64,000 nt of DNA, taken from NCBI RefSeq assembly GCF_900018785.1, contig NZ_FCOY01000007.1, positions 186,001 through 250,000 on the forward strand, read 5' to 3'. Numbering within the stretch: the stretch's first letter is position 1; the number at the start of each line of letters is the position of its first letter. This stretch comes from Xanthomonas massiliensis. Its GTDB lineage: Bacteria; Pseudomonadota; Gammaproteobacteria; Xanthomonadales; Xanthomonadaceae. Shown here piece after piece: positions 62,546 through 64,000 of the stretch. Both the position numbers and the translations under genes were made by a program. The notes below the pieces were generated by a model. The model searched no databases and was not told the origin of the DNA. It was given only the letters and a program-made list of their open reading frames with translations.

Positions 62546-64000
62546 TGTTCAACGCGCCGGCGCGCAACACGGTGTCGCCCCCGGTGGAAAACTCGCCGTC
62601 GCGGTTGTCGAACGCGCCGCTCACCTGCGCGATGGAAGGCGCGGTGCCGGCCGCCACCAGGCGCCCCTGCCGGTTGTCGAGCATGCCCGCATCGAGCGCC
62701 AGCGCACCATTGGTTCCAAGGATGCCCGTGCTGTTGTCCAGCGTGCCACGAACCTGCAGGCGCAGCAGGTCGGTGCCGGTCGCCGTCAGCTGGCCGCCGG
62801 CCGTGGTCAGGTCGCCGGTAGCGATGGCGATGCGCTGGGCCGAGGTGATGCCTTCGGCCAGGTCGGTCGTCTCGCCGGCGATGGACAGCGAGCCATTGCT
62901 GGCCAGCGTGCCGCCACGGCCCTCCAGAATGGCCGCGTCGATGCTCAACACGCCGTCGCCGGCCTGCTGCACCACGCCGTCCACGTTGACGAAGCGCCCG
63001 GCCTCCAGCGACAGGTCGCCGTTGCTGGCCAGGCTGCCGTCGCTATTGTCCAGCTCGCCATCGACGCGCAGCCGATTGGCATCGCTGCCGGTGGCGACGA
63101 TCTGCCCGCCGTGGTTGTCCAGGCTCGCGGCATCGATCGCGACCTGCTGCGCGCTGAGGGTCGCCTCGCGATGGCTGATGCCGGCGGCGGCCAGTTGCAG
63201 CGCGCCGGCGGTGGCGATCGTGCCCTGGTCGCCGTCCAGGCGGCCGGTGGCGAGGGTCAAGCCGTCTGCGCCGGCATGCTGGATTAGGCCGCCGCGGTTG
63301 ACCAGGTGCCCGGCAGCGATCTCCAGTGCGCCGGCGTTGGTGGCCAGCGTGCCGTCGGTATTGTCCAGGGTGCCGGCGATGTCGATGCGGGTGTCCTCGG
63401 TCCCGCCGTGCTGGATATGCCCCTCCCGGTTGGACAGCGACCCGGCCCGCAGGGACAGGGCTTCGTTGGCCTGGAAGGTCCCCGCGTCGTTGTCGAAGCT
63501 GGCGACGTCAAGACGGGCGGCGCCAGTGACGGTCAACGCACCGCCCTGGTTGAGCAAGTCGCCCTGTGCGACGGTGAGCGACCGTACGCCGAGCTGGCCG
63601 CCCGCATTGTCCAGCCCCGTGGCTGTGGACAGGTCGATGCCGCCCCCTGCGCTGATGCGGCCGCCGTCGTTGTCCAGCAGGCCGGAGATGTGCAGGGCGC
63701 CATCGGCCAACGGGACGACCGGCGGAACCGAGGGGCCGGCACCATCGCCGGTATCGTCGCTGCCGGGCCCGCTTCCGCCGCCATCCTGCGAACCGGACCC
63801 GGCATCGTTGCCCATGCCGGGCGTGCCGCCTTCGGCCGGTTCCGACGTCCCGGGATTCCCGCCGGCACCGGCGTCGATTTCGCCGATACGCCCACCGTCA
63901 CGGTTGGACAGGGCTCCCGAGTTCAGCGCCAGCGCCTGCAGGCCAGTCTGCTCGATCGCGCCATCGCGGTTGTGCAGCGATTGCGCGTCGACCGCCACGC
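62343..64000 (-). CDS. CdiA/FhaB-like haemagglutinin, upstream frame (partial)
   Basis: About 550 residues of FHA-1 beta-helix repeats, open to the window edge. The true N-terminus, with signal peptide and TPS secretion domain, and any cdiB lie beyond 64000. Repeats have the form LDNSDGSLASNGDLSLEAG. A Gly/Ser/Asp/Pro-rich stretch near 63.7–63.85 kb (GSGSQDGGGSGPGSDDTGDG) interrupts the repeats as a flexible linker. Homology ends at 62445–62451 (DNSARGQIAAGG) and continues in the other frame, so this and the 54056–62545 frame are one gene split by an apparent +1 shift. Confidence 0.8.
   Translation of the reverse strand, partial: VAVDAQSLHNRDGAIEQTGLQALALNSGALSNRDGGRIGEIDAGAGGNPGTSEPAEGGTPGMGNDAGSGSQDGGGSGPGSDDTGDGAGPSVPPVVPLADGALHISGLLDNDGGRISAGGGIDLSTATGLDNAGGQLGVRSLTVAQGDLLNQGGALTVTGAARLDVASFDNDAGTFQANEALSLRAGSLSNREGHIQHGGTEDTRIDIAGTLDNTDGTLATNAGALEIAAGHLVNRGGLIQHAGADGLTLATGRLDGDQGTIATAGALQLAAAGISHREATLSAQQVAIDAASLDNHGGQIVATGSDANRLRVDGELDNSDGSLASNGDLSLEAGRFVNVDGVVQQAGDGVLSIDAAILEGRGGTLASNGSLSIAGETTDLAEGITSAQRIAIATGDLTTAGGQLTATGTDLLRLQVRGTLDNSTGILGTNGALALDAGMLDNRQGRLVAAGTAPSIAQVSGAFDNRDGEFSTGGDTVLRAGALNNAGGSLLAAEQATLQVTVDGRLDNSARGQIAAGGRADTRGRDAGQPRRRDRACRGGNVVRAGRHAPG
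62445..62451 (-). other. Frameshift at a run of seven G in the cdiA-like gene
   Basis: The minus strand reads GCCGC followed by seven G and CGAG. Six G would join DNSARGQIAAGG directly to ELTLVAATLDNRGG in one frame. The extra base could be a sequencing error, a true inactivating mutation, or a phase-variable switch. Confidence 0.85.
62771..63375. repeat. Internal FHA-1 duplication, copy 2
   Basis: Partner of 61441–62045. The copies have drifted in sequence but keep constant spacing, indicating one duplication of a 443-codon block of beta-helix repeats. Confidence 0.75.

Noticed and set aside
40362-63287. Very long open frames on the plus strand opposite the haemagglutinin genes (for example 40362–43997, 50915–53437, 58430–62500, 59742–63287)
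   Set aside because: They mirror the repeats of the minus-strand genes, have low-complexity Arg/Ala/Val/His composition and match no family. High GC leaves antisense frames open.
57000-64000. CRISPR-like or satellite repeats
   Set aside because: The periodicity is of coding beta-helix repeats of varied sequence, not identical short repeats with unique spacers.

Overview
The window is high-GC DNA whose gene content points to the Xanthomonadaceae (Xanthomonas/Stenotrophomonas/Lysobacter group). The evidence is the conserved order rpoE–rseA–mucD–lepA–lepB–DUF4845–rnc–era with a recO nearby, an Oar-type TonB-dependent receptor, and IS1595/IS3 transposases. The genus cannot be fixed from the sequence alone.

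Layout. (1) 1–277: start of recO (minus). (2) About 0.5–16.8 kb: a metabolic and secreted-enzyme block lying between recO and era, which are usually close neighbours. It holds a Tat-exported phospholipase C, an IMPase-family phosphatase, an aminoethylphosphonate-type ABC importer (binding protein, ATPase, two-domain permease), a DeoR regulator, ethanolamine ammonia-lyase EutBC, an Oar-like TonB-dependent receptor, a secreted CocE/NonD hydrolase and a GH76 glycosidase. A plausible reading is scavenging of phospholipid head groups: extracellular PLC, uptake of the phosphorylated head group, dephosphorylation, then EutBC cleavage to acetaldehyde and ammonia. (3) 16.9–24.8 kb: the housekeeping era/rnc/lepB/lepA cluster and the sigma-E envelope stress locus, all minus strand. 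(4) 25–38.1 kb: a FadB/FadJ-type fatty-acid oxidation enzyme, a CDF metal exporter, a globin-coupled diguanylate cyclase, a TetR regulator divergent from an SDR–aldehyde dehydrogenase pair, and a TolC–HlyD–ABC-2–ABC-2 export operon with no ATPase gene in it.

(5) 38.1–64 kb: a contact-dependent inhibition (CDI)/filamentous haemagglutinin island on the minus strand. The main cdiA/fhaB-like gene enters from the right edge of the window and ends at 54056. Its two halves are in different frames, separated at a 7-nt G tract near 62.45 kb. Its C-terminus carries what looks like an alpha/beta-hydrolase (lipase-like) catalytic triad and is followed, with a 4-nt overlap, by a lipoprotein that is the presumed immunity protein. 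Downstream lie two silent 'orphan' modules that reuse the haemagglutinin repeats: an Endonuclea_NS_2-type nuclease with a YezG-type immunity gene, and a PoNe-type nuclease with a PoNi-type immunity gene. A truncated third fragment follows. Long near-identical direct repeats join the copies and give the substrate for swapping toxin tips by recombination. IS elements, one IS3 nested inside another that sits in a truncated IS1595 transposase gene, interrupt the array at 44–47 kb.

No tRNA, rRNA, CRISPR array or prophage was seen. No stretch over 300 bases lacks an assignment; the longest unassigned gaps are 278–496 (one hairpin) and 29800–30060 (nothing recognisable).
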